Shown piece after piece: positions 62,080 through 64,000 of a DNA stretch of 64,000 nucleotides (its first letter is position 1; every line of letters starts with the position of its first letter). The stretch is from Streptomyces chryseus. GTDB taxonomy: Bacteria > Actinomycetota > Actinomycetes > Streptomycetales > Streptomycetaceae. Below the pieces are notes generated by a model. The model had not been told where the DNA came from. It worked only from the letters and a program-made list of their open reading frames with translations, and ran no database searches. A program made the position numbers and the translations under genes. The stretch covers positions 1-64,000 of the forward strand of contig NZ_BMVO01000028.1 of the NCBI RefSeq assembly GCF_014650755.1. The letters run 5' to 3'.

Positions 62080-63113
62080 GCCGTACGAACGCGAGAACGA
62101 CAGCCCCCCAGCTGATCAAGCTGGGCGTCTTCGCGGTGGTGACGGTGACGGCGACCGCCGTGCTCGCGGCCACCATCGTCAATCTCTCCTTCACCCCCAA
62201 GGAGGCGTACACCGCAGTATTCAGCGACGTCACGAGCCTGGAGGAGGGCGACGACATCCGTGTCGCCGGGGTGCGTGTCGGTGAGGTCGAAAGCATCGAC
62301 ATCATGGACCGGACGCTGGCCGAGGTCACCTTCACCGTCTCCCGCGACCGGCCGCTGCTGACCAGTACCCGTGCCGCCATCCGCTACCGGAGCCTGATCG
62401 GGCAGCGGTACATCGCGCTGATGGAGGGCGCGGGGGACGCGACGCCGCTGAGTCCCGGCGGGCGGATCCCGCTCTCCCGTACCGAGCCCGCCCTCGATCT
62501 CAACGCGCTGTTGAACGGCTTCAAGCCGCTGTTCGCCGCGCTGAGCCCCAAGGACGTGAACCAGCTCGCGACCGAGATCGTGAAGACCCTCCAGGGCGAG
62601 GGCGGTACGGTACGCAGCCTGCTAGCGCACACCGCCTCGCTCACCACGACGCTCGCCGAACGCGACAAGCTGATCGGCTCGGTGATCGACAACCTCAACA
62701 AGGTGCTGAAGACGGTGGACCGGCGCAGCACCCGCTTCTCCGACCTCATCTCGCAGCTGCAACGGGTCATCTCCGGGCTGTCGGCCGACCGTAAGCCCAT
62801 CGGTGAGTCGCTGGCCGGCATCAACGGCCTCGCGGAGGCCACTTCGGGCCTCCTCAAGGACGCCCGCCCGCCGCTGAAGACCGACATCGCGGAGCTCTCC
62901 GAGCTCACCGGAACGCTGAACGACCACGAGAAGACGGTGGAGGGCGTGCTCCAGCGGCTGCCGAAGAAGCTCAACAAGCTGACCGGCACCGCTTCGTACG
63001 GCTCCTGGTTCAACTTCTACCTCTGCGACTTCGACGGCCGGATCGTGCTGCCGAAGACCGCGGAAGTCCTTACGCCGGAACTCCATGTCGCGCGAGCGAG
63101 GTGCGGCCGTTGA
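62076..63113 (+). CDS. mceB: MCE-domain lipid-transfer protein, second
   Basis: A 345-residue protein. Membrane span LGVFAVVTVTATAVLAATIV, MCE domain FSDVTSLEEGDDIRVAGVRV, GEVESIDIM, RYRSLIGQRYIALMEG, helical region to 300, and the C-terminal WFNFYLCDFDGRIVLPK motif typical of the second Mce protein (MceB). ATG 62076 overlaps the stop of the first. Confidence 0.92.
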   Translation: MSRTNARTTAPQLIKLGVFAVVTVTATAVLAATIVNLSFTPKEAYTAVFSDVTSLEEGDDIRVAGVRVGEVESIDIMDRTLAEVTFTVSRDRPLLTSTRAAIRYRSLIGQRYIALMEGAGDATPLSPGGRIPLSRTEPALDLNALLNGFKPLFAALSPKDVNQLATEIVKTLQGEGGTVRSLLAHTASLTTTLAERDKLIGSVIDNLNKVLKTVDRRSTRFSDLISQLQRVISGLSADRKPIGESLAGINGLAEATSGLLKDARPPLKTDIAELSELTGTLNDHEKTVEGVLQRLPKKLNKLTGTASYGSWFNFYLCDFDGRIVLPKTAEVLTPELHVARARCGR

Positions 63114-64000
63114 TTCCCTTCCGTGAACGCAACCCCGTGGTGATCGGCGCCGTCGGCCTCACCACCATCGCCCTGCTGATCACCACCGCGTTCCATGTCC
63201 AGGACCTGCCGCTGATCGGCAGTGGCGAGACCTACAGCGCGGCATTCTCCGAGGCCGGCGGGCTCAAGCCGGGCGACGAGGTACGGATCGCCGGCGTCAA
63301 GGTCGGCAAGGTCGACGACGTCGGACTGGACGACGGCCACGTCAAGGTCACCTTCCGGGTGAAGGGAGACCCGGAGTTCGGAACGCGGACCGGGGCGTCC
63401 ATCCGCGTCAAGACGATCCTGGGCGCGAAGTACCTCGCGCTGGAGCCGAAGGGCTCCGGGCTGCTGGAGCCGGGCAGCGAGATCCCGCTGAGCCGCACGG
63501 TCGCGGCGTACGACGTGGTGGAGGCGTTCAGTGACTTGACGACCACCACCGAGAAGGTCGACAAGAAGCAGCTGGCCACCGCCCTCGACACCCTCTCCGC
63601 GACCTTCGAGGACGCACCCGACGAGGTCAAAGCCTCCATCGAGGGACTGTCGAAGATCTCCCGGACCGTGTCGTCCCGCGACCAGGCCCTGCGCGAACTC
63701 CTCGGCCACGCCAACGGCGTCACCGGTGTGCTCGCCAAGCGGAAGGGCGAGTTCAGCAAGCTGGTCAAGGACGGCGACAAGCTGTTCGAGGAGATCCACA
63801 GGCGGCGCGAGGTCATCCACGCCCTGCTCAAGAGCTCCGTCGCGCTGAGCATGCAGCTGTCCGGCCTGGTCAAGGACAACCGCGAGGCGATCGGCCCCGC
63901 CCTCACCCGCCTGAACACCGTGGTGCGGATGCTGGAGCGCAACCAGGCCAGCCTCGACCGCAGCGTCAAGCTGCTGGCGCCCTACACCCGGGTCTTCACC
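63110..64000 (+). CDS. mceC: MCE-domain lipid-transfer protein, third (runs off the window)
   Basis: Starts with TTG at 63110 in a TTGA overlap with the preceding stop. 297 codons are visible with no stop. Membrane span VVIGAVGLTTIALLITTAF, MCE domain FSEAGGLKPGDEVRIAGVKV, GKVDDVGLDDGHVKVTFRVK, TILGAKYLALEPKGSG, then the helical part (EAFSDLTTTTEKVDKKQLAT). The rest, and probably further Mce genes, lie beyond 64000. Confidence 0.9.
   Translation, partial: MIPFRERNPVVIGAVGLTTIALLITTAFHVQDLPLIGSGETYSAAFSEAGGLKPGDEVRIAGVKVGKVDDVGLDDGHVKVTFRVKGDPEFGTRTGASIRVKTILGAKYLALEPKGSGLLEPGSEIPLSRTVAAYDVVEAFSDLTTTTEKVDKKQLATALDTLSATFEDAPDEVKASIEGLSKISRTVSSRDQALRELLGHANGVTGVLAKRKGEFSKLVKDGDKLFEEIHRRREVIHALLKSSVALSMQLSGLVKDNREAIGPALTRLNTVVRMLERNQASLDRSVKLLAPYTRVFT

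Overview
The window is high-GC actinobacterial DNA and almost certainly comes from a Streptomyces chromosome. Evidence is the strong G/C third-position bias, GTG/TTG starts, four-base ATGA/GTGA gene overlaps, XRE regulators with the Scr1-type C-terminal domain, DUF5994 and DUF6518 proteins, and an mce/yrbE operon of the Streptomyces kind. The first 55 kb look like accessory, chromosome-arm-like DNA: short operons separated by decayed gene fragments. The last 8.5 kb look like conserved core.

Layout. 0.8-5 kb: a secreted ice-binding-like (DUF3494) protein with a repetitive tail, a CBS-pair protein and a small secreted protein, with strong hairpins downstream of the first and last. 6.3-14.9 kb: a DUF6518 remnant, an XRE regulator, a processive family-2 glycosyltransferase, a phage-tail-spike-like beta-helix protein, a GH13 alpha-glucosidase and an unknown protein. 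15-25.3 kb: a frameshifted possible nuclease gene next to a complete four-gene Wadjet anti-plasmid operon (jetA-jetB-jetC-jetD, minus strand, each junction overlapping by 4 nt). 25.3-27.3 kb: broken radical-SAM, TPR-regulator and D-amino-acid-oxidase-like genes. 27.4-32.3 kb: small genes, including a cysteinyl-tRNA-synthetase-like protein without visible catalytic motifs, DUF5994 proteins and a divergent HxlR regulator / F420-type reductase pair.

32.2-50 kb is a coherent hypoxia/dormancy-type island. It holds universal stress proteins (three intact, one remnant), a Zn-alcohol dehydrogenase, a P-type cation ATPase, phosphoketolase, a truncated DoxX-like protein, a HAD phosphatase plus GH65 phosphorylase pair, an XRE-PNPOx protein, and a DevS-like GAF histidine kinase with a DevR-like response regulator. 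This resembles mycobacterial DosR regulons and the OsdRK cluster of S. coelicolor. By eye I find six copies of a 16-bp box (pattern AGGGACNNNNGGCCCT) in front of genes of this island, including the kinase and the regulator, which suggests a self-regulated local regulon. Several of the metabolic genes carry frameshifts.

50-55.3 kb is a mobile-element scar: a helicase-like fragment, a DNA ligase fragment, two small unknown genes, a 26-bp imperfect palindrome, a DUF4259 gene cut short by decayed site-specific recombinase genes, and an IS4-type transposase remnant. 55.7-64 kb holds a lytic transglycosylase, a membrane-anchored ECF sigma factor and the start of an mce lipid-transport operon (ATPase, two permeases, three MCE proteins, the last running off the window).

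Most family names rest on motif recognition without database searches. Several frameshifts lie in short G/C runs, so decay and sequencing error cannot be separated from the sequence alone. I saw no tRNA, rRNA or CRISPR array.
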